Origin: Acidovorax sp. SUPP3334
GTDB lineage: Bacteria > Pseudomonadota > Gammaproteobacteria > Burkholderiales > Burkholderiaceae_C
Assembly: GCF_030159055.1 (NCBI RefSeq)
Contig: NZ_BQXQ01000010.1
Location: 62,001 to 126,000 of the forward strand
DNA: 64,000 nt
Direction of reading: 5' to 3'
The first letter of the stretch is position 1. Each line of letters begins with the position of its first letter. The translations under genes were made by a program, and so were the position numbers. The notes under the pieces are model-generated. The model worked only from the letters and a program-made list of their open reading frames with translations. It was not told the DNA's origin and searched no databases. Of this stretch, positions 49,802 to 58,724 are shown piece by piece.

Positions 49802-49807
49802 TATAAT
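49802..49807 (+). promoter_or_regulatory. -10 element of a likely rpmF promoter
   Basis: A perfect TATAAT lies just after the yceD stop and 83 bp before rpmF. No good -35 is visible at 16-18 bp, so the assignment is tentative. Confidence 0.45.
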
Positions 49808-49889
49808 CGAGGGCTTCACGCGAATCCCCCTCGTGTCTTTTCTGGGCTGATCGCGTTTTTTACCAACCCTTCAAGACTCAGGAGCCACC

Positions 49890-50072
49890 ATGGCTGTTCA
49901 GCAAAACAAAAAATCCCCTTCTAAGCGCGGCATGCACCGTTCGCACAATGCGCTCAACGTGCCAGGTACGGCAGTCGAGCCCACCACCGGTGAAGCCCAT
50001 CTGCGTCACCATATCAGCCCCAACGGTTTCTACCGTGGTCGCCAAGTGCTGAAGAACAAGTCTGAAGCCTGA
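49890..50072 (+). CDS. rpmF: 50S ribosomal protein L32
   Basis: A 60-residue ribosomal protein: [20 protein letters not shown] start and [15 protein letters not shown] are standard. The zinc-binding cysteines of some L32 proteins are absent (C-minus form). CAGGAG lies before the ATG. It sits between yceD and plsX as in most Proteobacteria and is followed by a strong terminator, so much of its transcription may end before plsX. Confidence 0.97.
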   Translation: MAVQQNKKSPSKRGMHRSHNALNVPGTAVEPTTGEAHLRHHISPNGFYRGRQVLKNKSEA

Positions 50073-50087
50073 TTTAAATCACGCGCC

Positions 50088-50121
50088 AAGGCCCGCTGCT
50101 ACGAATGGTAGCGCGGGCCTT
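50088..50121 (+). terminator. Rho-independent terminator after rpmF
   Basis: AAGGCCCGC/GCGGGCCTT and GCTAC/GTAGC pair with a single T bulge and a GAATG loop, followed by TTTGTTTTGTT. It is 16 bp after rpmF and 57 bp before plsX. Confidence 0.9.
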
Positions 50122-50177
50122 TGTTTTGTTCGCTGTATTTTCATTTTCGGTCCCCTTTGGGCCCGAACGAGTCGCCC

Positions 50178-51230
50178 ATGATCACACTGGCTGTTGACTG
50201 CATGGGGGGCGATCACGGCCCCCGCGTCACGCTAGCGGCGTGCCGCCAGTTCCTCGAACACCATCCTGACGCCCGACTGCTGTTGGTTGGCCAACCCGAA
50301 AGCCTCAAAGACTTCGGTCACGATCGGGCTGCCATCACCCCTGCCAGCGAAATCGTCACCATGGACGATCCGGTGGAGATCGCATTGCGCCGCAAAAAGG
50401 ATTCGTCCATGCGGGTGGCGATACAACAGGTCAAGGATGGAGCCGCTCAAGCCGCAGTGTCTGCCGGCAATACGGGTGCTTTGATGGCGATCGCTCGTTA
50501 TCTTCTCAAGACGTTGGAGGGTATCGATCGCCCAGCGATCGCTACCCAGATGCCCAATGCCAAAGGTGGAGCGACGACGGTTTTGGATTTGGGCGCCAAC
50601 GTGGACTGCAGTGCGGAGCATCTGCTGCAGTTTGCGGTGATGGGTTCAGCCCTGGTGTCCGCTCTCCAAGAGGGCTCGGAACCGACAGTCGGTTTGTTGA
50701 ATATCGGTGAAGAAGCCATCAAAGGCAGCGATGTCATTAAAAAAGCGGGGGAATTGCTGCGTATTGCTGGTAATTCTGGTGATCTCCGCTTTTACGGCAA
50801 TGTAGAAGGCAACGATATTTTCAAAGGAACCGTCGACATCGTGGTATGTGACGGTTTCGTTGGAAATGTTGCGCTCAAGGCCAGCGAAGGTGTGGCAACC
50901 ATGATCGTTGGCGGACTTAAGCAAGAGTTCAAGAAAAACATATTTACCAAAATGGCGGCAATTGCCGCTTATCCGGTTCTATCGGCGCTTATGAAACGAA
51001 TGGATCATCGCCGTTATAACGGCGCAGCCCTTTTGGGACTGCGCGGCCTTGTCTTTAAGAGCCATGGATCAGCAGATGCCATGGCTTTCGAGCAAGCTTT
51101 GAACCGGGCGTATGATGCAGCCCGCAACAACCTGCTCGACCGCGTTCGGACGCGCGTGGCGCACGCTTCGCCCTTGCTGGCGCCAGCGGATGCCCAGCCA
51201 GCCAGTTCCGCGGTCGGGGCCACATATTGA
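50178..51230 (+). CDS. plsX: Phosphate acyltransferase PlsX
   Basis: A 350-residue peripheral membrane enzyme converting acyl-ACP to acyl-phosphate for phospholipid synthesis. Motifs: [16 protein letters not shown] at the start, [42 protein letters not shown] and [17 protein letters not shown]. The C-terminus has a Ser/Ala-rich tail. Bases about 50700-51010 are visibly more AT-rich than the neighbours. The stop overlaps the fabH start (TGATG), so plsX and fabH are coupled at the head of the fatty acid operon. Confidence 0.97.
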   Translation: MITLAVDCMGGDHGPRVTLAACRQFLEHHPDARLLLVGQPESLKDFGHDRAAITPASEIVTMDDPVEIALRRKKDSSMRVAIQQVKDGAAQAAVSAGNTGALMAIARYLLKTLEGIDRPAIATQMPNAKGGATTVLDLGANVDCSAEHLLQFAVMGSALVSALQEGSEPTVGLLNIGEEAIKGSDVIKKAGELLRIAGNSGDLRFYGNVEGNDIFKGTVDIVVCDGFVGNVALKASEGVATMIVGGLKQEFKKNIFTKMAAIAAYPVLSALMKRMDHRRYNGAALLGLRGLVFKSHGSADAMAFEQALNRAYDAARNNLLDRVRTRVAHASPLLAPADAQPASSAVGATY

Positions 51231-52207
51231 TGAGACGCTACTCACGCATCACGGGCACTGGCAGCAGCCTTCCTCCTCGTCGTTTGACCAATGCCGATCT
51301 CGTGGCCGAATTGGCGCAGCGCGGTGTAGAAACATCTGACGACTGGATTGTCGAGCGCACTGGTATTCGCGCGCGTCACTTCGCTGAACGCGATGTCTGC
51401 AGTAGCGACCTCGGGTTGGAGGCGGCTCGCAACGCTCTGGACGCAGCGGGGTTGCAGCCGCAGGACATCGATTTGATCATCGTGGCCACGTCTACTCCGG
51501 ACATGGTATTTCCTTCTACAGCCTGCATCTTGCAAAACAAGCTCGGCGCCAATGGATGCCCTGCCTTTGACGTTCAAGCCGTGTGCAGCGGATTCGTTTA
51601 TGCCTTGACAGTGGCAGACGCCATGATTCAGTCGGGCAGCGCCAAGCGTGCGCTCGTGGTCGGTGCGGAAGTATTCAGCCGCATTCTCGATTTCGATGAT
51701 CGCACTACCTGTGTTTTGTTCGGTGACGGAGCCGGTGCTGTCGTGCTGGAGGCTTCGGAAACGCCTGGCATCTTGTCGAGCGATTTGCACGCTGACGGCA
51801 AGCATGTGGGCATTCTTTGCGTGCCCGGCAATGTCTATGGCGGCAAGGTTCTCGGCGATCCGTTGCTCAAGATGGATGGCCAGGCGGTTTTCAAGCTGGC
51901 AGTCGGCGTGCTGGAAAAGGCTGCCCGTGCCGCATTGGACAAAGCTGGCATGACCGATGCCGATGTGGACTGGCTGATTCCTCACCAGGCCAACATCCGC
52001 ATTATGCAAAGCACGGCCAAAAAACTTGGCTTGCCGATGGACAAGGTGGTCGTCACCGTCGATCAGCATGGCAACACCTCGGCGGCTTCGATTCCCTTGG
52101 CACTCGATCATGCAGTGCGCAATGGTCAAGCCAAGCCTGGGCAGACGCTGCTATTGGAAGGTGTGGGTGGCGGTTTTACCTGGGGTGCGGTGCTCCTTAA
52201 ATTGTAG
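51230..52207 (+). CDS. fabH: Beta-ketoacyl-ACP synthase III
   Basis: A 325-residue initiating condensing enzyme that joins acetyl-CoA and malonyl-ACP. The catalytic Cys is in [14 protein letters not shown], His in [11 protein letters not shown] and Asn in [12 protein letters not shown], the C-H-N triad. ATG at 51230 ([11 protein letters not shown]) overlaps the plsX stop; a TTG one codon earlier is less likely. The last five codons and the TAG stop are inside a dispersed element (52192-52248), but the C-terminal GAVLLKL looks normal for FabH. Confidence 0.97.
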   Translation: MRRYSRITGTGSSLPPRRLTNADLVAELAQRGVETSDDWIVERTGIRARHFAERDVCSSDLGLEAARNALDAAGLQPQDIDLIIVATSTPDMVFPSTACILQNKLGANGCPAFDVQAVCSGFVYALTVADAMIQSGSAKRALVVGAEVFSRILDFDDRTTCVLFGDGAGAVVLEASETPGILSSDLHADGKHVGILCVPGNVYGGKVLGDPLLKMDGQAVFKLAVGVLEKAARAALDKAGMTDADVDWLIPHQANIRIMQSTAKKLGLPMDKVVVTVDQHGNTSAASIPLALDHAVRNGQAKPGQTLLLEGVGGGFTWGAVLLKL

Positions 52208-52248
52208 CAATAGACGCTTGGTAATAAAGCGCTGGAGCCAGTTTTTAC
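52192..52248 (+). repeat. Dispersed 17-26-box element, copy E (fabH stop)
   Basis: 17-bp block GCTCCTTAAATTGTAGC (52192-52208), 26-bp middle (52209-52234) with CGCTT-N7-AAGCG, then GAGCCAGTTTTTAC. The block supplies the fabH stop (TAG at 52205-52207), and the element fills the fabH-fabD gap. Confidence 0.7.
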
Positions 52249-52257
52249 GATCCGGTT

Positions 52258-53217
52258 ATGACAACACAAAAAACTTTTGCATTTGTTTTTCCTGGCCAAG
52301 GCTCGCAGTCTGTCGGCATGCTGGATGCTTGGGGCGACCATCCAGTCGTCGCCCATGCTCTGCAGGAAGCATCCGACGCACTGGGCGAGGACATGCGGCG
52401 GTTGATCCATGAGGGGCCCAAGGAAGCGCTGTCGTTGACCACCAATACCCAGCCGGTCATGCTCGTGGCGGGGGTGGCTGCCTGGCGTGTTTGGGTGGCC
52501 GAAGGTGGGGGTGCTCCGGCGGCGGTGGCCGGCCATTCTCTTGGCGAGTATTCTGCGCTGGTGGCGGCGGGTGTCTTGACGCTGTCTCAAGCTGCTCCAC
52601 TCGTGCGCCTGCGTGCCGCCGCGATGCAGGAAGCGGTTCCGGTGGGTGTCGGAGCAATGGCTGCCATCCTTGGCATGGACGCGCAAAAGGTGATCGAGGG
52701 TTGCGCCTTGGCGGCCGCCTCTTTCGGAGCAGGCAGTGTGGAGGTGGTCGAGGCTGTGAACTTCAACGACCCCATTCAGACCGTGATCGCTGGCACCAAA
52801 GCGGGGGTGGAAAAGGCGTGTGAGGTTTTGAAGGCTGCAGGGGCCAAGCGCACCTTGCCGTTGCCCGTATCGGCACCTTTTCATTCCAGCTTGATGAAAC
52901 CTGCGGCCGAAAAGTTGCGGGATGCCTTATCGACTGTGGCGTTGTCCAACCCCCAGATTCCTGTGGTCAACAACGTGGATGTTGCCGTTCAGCAAGAAGC
53001 TGATGCGATTCGCGATGCGCTTTATCGCCAAGCTTTTGGCCCAGTGCGCTGGGTGGAGTGCGTGCAATCGCTGAAGGCCCGGGGTATCACGCATTTGGTG
53101 GAATGCGGTCCGGGCAAAGTACTTGCCGGCCTCACGAAACGCATCGACCCTGAGTTGGTTGCGGCCTCTCTTTACGATCCGGCCTCGCTGGCCGAAGCAC
53201 AAACATTATTGGCATGA
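52258..53217 (+). CDS. fabD: Malonyl-CoA:ACP transacylase
   Basis: A 319-residue acyltransferase loading malonyl groups onto ACP. FVFPGQGSQSVGMLD (oxyanion Gln), catalytic Ser in AGHSLGEYSALVAAG, and the His in PVSAPFHSSLM mark the active site, with the C-terminal HLVECGPGKVLAGL also conserved. ATG at 52258 is clear. Its stop overlaps the fabG start by 4 bp (ATGA), keeping these two steps coupled. Confidence 0.97.
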   Translation: MTTQKTFAFVFPGQGSQSVGMLDAWGDHPVVAHALQEASDALGEDMRRLIHEGPKEALSLTTNTQPVMLVAGVAAWRVWVAEGGGAPAAVAGHSLGEYSALVAAGVLTLSQAAPLVRLRAAAMQEAVPVGVGAMAAILGMDAQKVIEGCALAAASFGAGSVEVVEAVNFNDPIQTVIAGTKAGVEKACEVLKAAGAKRTLPLPVSAPFHSSLMKPAAEKLRDALSTVALSNPQIPVVNNVDVAVQQEADAIRDALYRQAFGPVRWVECVQSLKARGITHLVECGPGKVLAGLTKRIDPELVAASLYDPASLAEAQTLLA

Positions 53218-53975
53218 GCGACACATCTTTATTGAATGACAACAAACCCCAGGTTGCCCTGGTGACAGGTGCATCCCGCGGCATTGGCGCAGCGATCGCG
53301 ACCGTATTGGCAAGCCGTGGATATCTCGTTGTCGGGACGGCCACTACGGATGAGGGTGCCGAGCGCATCTCCCAAGCCCTTGCTTCCTCTGGCAACGGCA
53401 GTCATGGCGTCAATCTCAACGTCACGGATGTGGCGGCAGTCGATGCGTTGATAGATGCCATCGTGAAGCAGCATGGCGGGCTGCACGTGCTGGTGAATAA
53501 CGCAGGCATCACCCGCGACACCTTGTCCATGCGAATGAAGAATGACGATTGGGATGCGGTCATCGACACCAATCTCAAGGCAGTGTTTCAGGTGAGCCGC
53601 GCTGCTATCCGTCCCATGATGAAGCAGCGTTTCGGGCGGATGATCAATATCACCAGCGTGGTGGGCGCTGCTGGCAACCCTGGCCAGGCCAACTATGTGG
53701 CTGCAAAGGCTGGTGTCGCTGGAATGGCGCGTGCAATGGCCCGCGAATTGGCAAGTCGCGGTATCACTGTCAATTGCGTTGCGCCAGGTTTCATCGCCAC
53801 CGACATGACGGCGCAACTGCCTTCAGAGCAGCAGCAATCGCTGCAGTCGCAGATCCCGATGGGGCATATGGGCCGCCCTGAGGACATCGCGCACGCCGTC
53901 GCATTTCTTGCTTCCAAAGAAGCTGGCTATGTGACAGGACAGGAGTTGCATGTCAATGGCGGCATGTACATGTAA
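53214..53975 (+). CDS. fabG: 3-oxoacyl-ACP reductase
   Basis: A 253-residue SDR enzyme reducing beta-ketoacyl-ACP with NADPH. VALVTGASRGIGAAIA is the cofactor loop, LVNNAGITRDTLSMRM the NNAG motif, ITSVVGAAGNPGQANYVAAKAG the Ser-Tyr-Lys catalytic set, and the C-terminal GYVTGQELHVNGGMYM the standard end. The first eight residues are an extension. It overlaps fabD by 4 bp and is followed by acpP after 103 bp. Confidence 0.97.
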   Translation: MSDTSLLNDNKPQVALVTGASRGIGAAIATVLASRGYLVVGTATTDEGAERISQALASSGNGSHGVNLNVTDVAAVDALIDAIVKQHGGLHVLVNNAGITRDTLSMRMKNDDWDAVIDTNLKAVFQVSRAAIRPMMKQRFGRMINITSVVGAAGNPGQANYVAAKAGVAGMARAMARELASRGITVNCVAPGFIATDMTAQLPSEQQQSLQSQIPMGHMGRPEDIAHAVAFLASKEAGYVTGQELHVNGGMYM

Positions 53976-54042
53976 TTAGACAAAGTTAACGCCGATTTAT
54001 CCGGGCGGCGGGCTGATAGGGGACTGATCCCGAAGCAGCTAG

Positions 54043-54318
<276 letters not shown>

Positions 54319-54358
54319 GCGCCTTCCATTCAGACAGATCCGTAGAAAGTCATAGCGC

Positions 54359-55603
54359 ATGAGCCGTCGTCGCGTTGTCGTGACCGGCCTGGGTTGCATC
54401 ACCCCCGTCGGAAACACGGTGGCAGATGCCTGGGCCAACATCTTGGCTGGAAAATCCGGCATTGACCTCATCACCAAGTTCGATGCTTCGAACTTTGCCT
54501 GCAAGATCGCGGGTGAGGTCAAGGGATTCGATCTGGCCGCTTACATGAGCACGAAAGATGCGCGCACGATGGATACGTTCATCCATTACGGCATCGCTGC
54601 GGCAGATGAAGCCGTGCGGGATGCCGGGCTTCCTACGGGCGAAGCGCTGGACGAAGAGTTCGCAGCGCGCATTGGCTGCATCATCGGATCCGGGATTGGT
54701 GGATTGCCGCTGATCGAAAACACGCATGCAGAGCTGGAAAGCCGTGGGCCGCGAAGAATCACGCCTTTTTTCGTTCCCGCTTCCATCATCAATATGGTGG
54801 CAGGCCATGTTTCGATGCGGTTTGGTTTCAAGGGGCCCAACCTCTCCGTCGTCACGGCTTGTACGACAGGTCTGCATTGCATTGGCGAAGCTGCGCGAAA
54901 GATCGAGTACGGCGATGCCGATGTGATCGTGGCAGGCGGCACCGAAGCGACTGTGTCGCCCTTGGGTGTTGGCGGGTTTGCGGCCATGCGTGCCTTGTCG
55001 ACACGCAATGATGACCCCAGCACTGCTTCCCGCCCTTGGGACAAGGACCGTGACGGTTTCGTGCTGGGTGAGGGCGCTGGTGTTCTGGTGCTCGAAGAGT
55101 ACGAGCATGCCAAAGCGCGAGGCGCCAAGATTTATGCGGAACTGTCTGGATACGGGATGAGTGCCGATGCGGGTCATATGACGGCACCTAGCATGGACGG
55201 CCCCCGCCGGGCCATGCAAGCAGCCCTGCGCAACGCCGGTATCAACCCCGAAGACGTGGATTATTTGAATGCCCATGGCACATCCACGCCATTGGGGGAT
55301 TTGAACGAAACACATGCGATCAAGGCGGCATTGGGCGAGCATGCCAAAAACACCGTGATCAGTTCGACGAAATCGATGACCGGCCACCTTTTGGGCGGCG
55401 CCGGGGGAATCGAGAGCGTGTTTACCGTGATGGCGCTTCGGGACCAAAAGGCGCCGCCGACCATCAACATCTTTGAACAAGATCCGGAATGCGACTTGGA
55501 CTACTGTGCCAATGTTGCCCGTGACTTGAAGATGGATGTGGCCGTGAAGAACAACTTCGGTTTCGGCGGCACCAACGGCACGCTGGTGTTCAAGCGCCTT
55601 TGA
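54359..55603 (+). CDS. fabF: Beta-ketoacyl-ACP synthase II
   Basis: A 414-residue elongating condensing enzyme. The nucleophile Cys is in [18 protein letters not shown], followed by the His residues in [13 protein letters not shown] and [15 protein letters not shown], and the [15 protein letters not shown] end. Start [18 protein letters not shown] is standard. After the stop, a hairpin without T run (GCAGG...CCTGC around CCGCA-ATT-TGCGG, 55611-55638) separates it from the next gene. It is the last gene of the fatty acid block plsX-fabH-fabD-fabG-acpP-fabF. Confidence 0.97.
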   Translation: MSRRRVVVTGLGCITPVGNTVADAWANILAGKSGIDLITKFDASNFACKIAGEVKGFDLAAYMSTKDARTMDTFIHYGIAAADEAVRDAGLPTGEALDEEFAARIGCIIGSGIGGLPLIENTHAELESRGPRRITPFFVPASIINMVAGHVSMRFGFKGPNLSVVTACTTGLHCIGEAARKIEYGDADVIVAGGTEATVSPLGVGGFAAMRALSTRNDDPSTASRPWDKDRDGFVLGEGAGVLVLEEYEHAKARGAKIYAELSGYGMSADAGHMTAPSMDGPRRAMQAALRNAGINPEDVDYLNAHGTSTPLGDLNETHAIKAALGEHAKNTVISSTKSMTGHLLGGAGGIESVFTVMALRDQKAPPTINIFEQDPECDLDYCANVARDLKMDVAVKNNFGFGGTNGTLVFKRL

Positions 55604-55657
55604 TGAGATAGCAGGGCCGCAATTTGCGGGCTACCTGCATTCAACGCCAGCGCTGCG

Positions 55658-56149
55658 ATGACCCGTACGACCCAGTCTTTCCATGCGCCAGCGACCCGCT
55701 ATGTCTTTCAAAGAAGTCGCTTGGTGGGCTGGTTTATCGTTTCGGCTCTGTTTTCCAGTGCTGGCGGGCTTGTTGCATGGATGGGTCAAGCCTCTGGGGA
55801 TTTGACGGTCCAATTCATTCTTTCCTGGGTGCTTTGGGCTTTCGTTGCTGCGTCGGGATGGTATTTCTGGCGCCGTTTGCCCAGCGGCTTCCTTCAGTGG
55901 GACGGTTTGAACTGGTCCTTGACCGCGGGTGATGCATTGCCCGTGGCTGGGGTCTTGGTTGTCCACATGGACTTCCAGCGGTTCTTTTTGGTCCATTTGA
56001 GCGGGCTGGACGGCCGCAGCGCCTGGTTGTGCCTGGAACGTTGCGGTCCTCAAGAGTCGTGGGCCTCTCTGCGTCGTGCGGTATATTCGCGCCCCAAGCC
56101 AGAGCCTCGTGCCGACGGCGTGTTTTCTGTCCGGCGCGGCGACGCGTGA
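55658..56149 (+). CDS. Small membrane protein between fabF and rpoE, function unknown
   Basis: A 163-residue protein with two adjacent TM helices (LVGWFIVSALFSSAGGLVAW and QFILSWVLWAFVAASGWYFW) and a C-terminal cytoplasmic region of about 90 residues with LPSGFLQWDGLNWSL. I do not recognise a named family; the size and two-helix layout recall YgfX/CptA-type proteins, which also precede or follow envelope genes, but sequence support is weak. It ends 11 bp before rpoE, so it could be the first gene of the rpoE operon. A TATATT at about 56082 inside its 3' end could be a -10 for rpoE. Confidence 0.7.
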   Translation: MTRTTQSFHAPATRYVFQRSRLVGWFIVSALFSSAGGLVAWMGQASGDLTVQFILSWVLWAFVAASGWYFWRRLPSGFLQWDGLNWSLTAGDALPVAGVLVVHMDFQRFFLVHLSGLDGRSAWLCLERCGPQESWASLRRAVYSRPKPEPRADGVFSVRRGDA

Positions 56150-56160
56150 GCCTTTTTCAC

Positions 56161-56787
56161 ATGACTGCTTCAATGCCCCCGCCTCCCGTCGACAGTGACC
56201 TGCAGCTCGTAGAGCGTACGGTTGCTGGCGATCAAAAGGCTTACGAATTGCTGGTGATCAAATACCAGCGGCGCATTGAGCGGCTCATCGGCCGCATGGT
56301 TCGGGACTCTGATCTGGTGCAGGATATTGCCCAGGAAACGTTCATCAGGGCTTATCGCGCATTGCATCAGTTCCGAGGCGAGGCGCAGTTCTATACATGG
56401 CTCTATCGGATTGCGGTCAATACCGCCAAGAAGGCGCTGGTCGACATGAAGCGCAATCCCGTTATTTCGGAAAATGCTCTTCGTGGAAGTGGTGACGACG
56501 ATGAAACTTCCCGGCTTGGACACGAACTAATCACCGACGAAACGCCCGAGACCGTGCTTGCTGCCCAGGAAATCGCTGTGGCTGTGAATGCAGCAATGGA
56601 TGCGCTGCCTGAGGATTTACGCCAGGCGGTGACGCTCCGTGAGATCGAAGGGTTGACTTATGAGGAAATCGCGGCTGCCATGGATTGCCCCATCGGCACC
56701 GTGCGGTCCCGTATCTTTCGGGCGCGGGAAGCCATATCGGCCCGGGTTCGCCCTTTGCTGGAAAAGCAGTCGGGCAAGCGCTGGTAG
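56161..56787 (+). CDS. rpoE: RNA polymerase sigma factor RpoE (sigma-E/AlgU type)
   Basis: A 208-residue ECF sigma factor for envelope stress. Region 2 has DQKAYELLVIKYQRRIERLI and SDLVQDIAQETFIRAYRALHQFRGEAQFYTWLYRIA; region 4 has LPEDLRQAVTLREIEGLTYEEIA and CPIGTVRSRIFRAREAI. This matches RpoE/AlgU closely. Start MTASMPPPPVDSDLQ at 56161. It is followed by rseA, rseB and a DegP-like protease, the standard regulatory cascade. No clear sigma-E promoter (GAACTT/TCTGA) was found by eye upstream. Confidence 0.96.
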   Translation: MTASMPPPPVDSDLQLVERTVAGDQKAYELLVIKYQRRIERLIGRMVRDSDLVQDIAQETFIRAYRALHQFRGEAQFYTWLYRIAVNTAKKALVDMKRNPVISENALRGSGDDDETSRLGHELITDETPETVLAAQEIAVAVNAAMDALPEDLRQAVTLREIEGLTYEEIAAAMDCPIGTVRSRIFRAREAISARVRPLLEKQSGKRW

Positions 56788-56841
56788 CGCAACGCGGATG
56801 GCAAAGCACATTGAAGCAAACAGTGACGGCGGGGAACGACC

Positions 56842-57468
56842 ATGAATGATGATCTGAAAATGCGCGAACATTTGTCTGCCTTGGCAGATGGTCAGTTGCG
56901 GGGCCAGGATTTCGCACAGGCCGTGGACCATGCCAGCAGTGGCGATGGTGTTGCCACGTGGCAGATGTACCATTTGATCGGGGATGTTCTGCGGTCTTCT
57001 GAACTGGCCCGTCCGGTCGATTCGACATTGATTGATCGGCTTCGTACCCAAATCGAGGAAGAACGCGTGGAGCGCCCCGCAATGGTTGCAGAGGCCGCCG
57101 TTCTGAAAGTCGCCATGCAGGAGGCCGTGAAGCCTGCAGTGGCCGCCAATGCCTCTGTCTTTCGCTGGAAAATGGCAGCGGGCTTCGCATCGCTGGCCGC
57201 GGTCGGGGCCATCGGGTGGACGGCGTTGGTCGGCATACAGTCGAATAATCAGGGTGGACAGATGGCCCTTGTCGCCCCTGTGACGGCGGCGCCTGCGGTG
57301 GTGGCTGTTGCCGAGGGTGGCGACACAGCGGCGCAGACGCCGGTCATGATCCGCGACCCGCGTCTGGATGAGCTGCTGGCGGCGCATAAGCAATTTGGAA
57401 ACACTTCGGCATTGCAGATGCCGGCAGGTTTTCTGCGCAATGCCACGTTTGAAGCCCCTGCGCGCTGA
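56842..57468 (+). CDS. rseA: Anti-sigma-E factor RseA
   Basis: A 208-residue inner membrane anti-sigma factor. The cytoplasmic N-terminal domain begins MNDDLKMREHLSALADGQL and has ATWQMYHLIGDVLRSSELA, the RseA/MucA sigma-binding pattern. One TM helix (FASLAAVGAIGWTALVGIQ, about residues 116-136) is followed by a periplasmic tail. Stress-triggered cleavage would release RpoE. It lies 54 bp after rpoE and 46 bp before rseB. Confidence 0.93.
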   Translation: MNDDLKMREHLSALADGQLRGQDFAQAVDHASSGDGVATWQMYHLIGDVLRSSELARPVDSTLIDRLRTQIEEERVERPAMVAEAAVLKVAMQEAVKPAVAANASVFRWKMAAGFASLAAVGAIGWTALVGIQSNNQGGQMALVAPVTAAPAVVAVAEGGDTAAQTPVMIRDPRLDELLAAHKQFGNTSALQMPAGFLRNATFEAPAR

Positions 57469-57514
57469 GACCGTGAAGATGGGCCAAGAAGGCCTCTCGC
57501 ATGCCACCGTTCTG

Positions 57515-58585
57515 ATGAGGAGCGCCCATGCGTGCGAAGGCGTGTTGAAAAGAATCGTTTCGCTGCGCCATGCCTTTGCATGGGGGCTGATGCTGGCGGG
57601 GATGGCTAAGGCATTGGCCGGTCCTGCTTCAGATATTGCAGTGCCGGCCTCAGTTGCGGCCGGTGAGGTCCGCTCTGTCTCTGGTTGGCTGGAGCGCATT
57701 CATCGCGCATCCCGCGAGCACAGCTACAGCGGCACCTTCGTGTTGCTTTCATCGTCTGGGGCCATGGTCAGCTCTCGCATATGGCATGCGGCGGACGGTA
57801 AGGACCAGATCGAGCGCATCGAGGCGTTGAACGGATCTCCCCGAGTGGTATACCGCCGCGAAGGCTTGGTACGCACCTTTCTGCCGCAGGCTCGAATGGT
57901 GCGCGAAGATCGCCGAGACATGCCCAGTTTGTTCCCCCGTCTTCCCGAGACGGCTGACCGGGGGCTCGATGCGCATTACACAGTTCAAGCTCTGGGACGG
58001 GAGCGCGTTGCCGGCCACGAAAGCGAAGTCGCGTGGCTCAGGCCCCGTGATGCGCTGCGTTTCGGTTATCGCATGTGGGTCGCTGAAGCCTCGGGTTTGA
58101 TCCTGAAGCTGCAGACGCTGGATGCCCGGGGACGGGTTCTGGAGCAGGCCGCATTTTCCCAGTTGGAACTGGACAATCCGGTGTCCTTTCCGCGGTTGGC
58201 AGCGATGATGGACGACGTGGGTGATTTCCGCCTGGTGAAGGTGGCCATGCACAAGACGACGGCGAAGGCAGAGGGGTGGCAGTTGAAGGCGCCCATCGGT
58301 GGGTTCACGCCGGGCGATTGCTACAGGCAGGAAGATGCCGTGCCAGCGCAGGCTCAAGCTGGCCTGCCGCTGCATTGCCTGCTCTCCGACGGGCTTGCGA
58401 CGGTGTCGCTTTTTCTGGAGCGCTACGATGCTTCTCGGCACCCGCCGGGCCCCAGTGCTGGCAGCATGGGAGCAACCCAGACTTTGGCCTTGCGCATTTC
58501 AGGCAACATGTGGCTGACCGCTGTGGGCGAGGTGCCCCAAGAAACCCTGCGTTTGGTGGCAGAGCGACTGGAATACGTCCATTGA
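57515..58585 (+). CDS. rseB: Periplasmic sigma-E regulator RseB/MucB
   Basis: A periplasmic protein of about 330 mature residues that guards RseA from cleavage. After the signal peptide (hydrophobic AFAWGLMLAGMAKALA) come SGWLERIHRASREHSYSGTF and RIWHAADGKDQIERIEALNG, then the C-terminal domain with LPLHCLLSDGLATVSLFLE, as in MucB. The start is uncertain: ATG 57515 gives 356 residues with a 10-residue lead before the basic KR; GTG 57542 or ATG 57590 would shorten the signal peptide. None has a strong ribosome site. Confidence 0.9.
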   Translation: MRSAHACEGVLKRIVSLRHAFAWGLMLAGMAKALAGPASDIAVPASVAAGEVRSVSGWLERIHRASREHSYSGTFVLLSSSGAMVSSRIWHAADGKDQIERIEALNGSPRVVYRREGLVRTFLPQARMVREDRRDMPSLFPRLPETADRGLDAHYTVQALGRERVAGHESEVAWLRPRDALRFGYRMWVAEASGLILKLQTLDARGRVLEQAAFSQLELDNPVSFPRLAAMMDDVGDFRLVKVAMHKTTAKAEGWQLKAPIGGFTPGDCYRQEDAVPAQAQAGLPLHCLLSDGLATVSLFLERYDASRHPPGPSAGSMGATQTLALRISGNMWLTAVGEVPQETLRLVAERLEYVH

Positions 58586-58724
58586 CGTGTCGTCGCTTGC
58601 CGTTGCTCGACCGCAATGGCATGAAATTGGCATCTGTCCTGCTGCCTTGCGGGAACCAAACCTGAACCTTGCAGTACGAAGTGCTTTGCTGCTCCCAGAT
58701 GTCTCCCCTGAATTAGAAAGACCG

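Noticed and set aside
51392-51412. The fabH protein segment DVCSSDL equals the well-known translation of an Illumina adapter, suggesting contamination
   Set aside because: The underlying codons differ from the adapter bases as I remember them, the reading frame continues normally, and FabH proteins have a native DVxxSDLG motif here.
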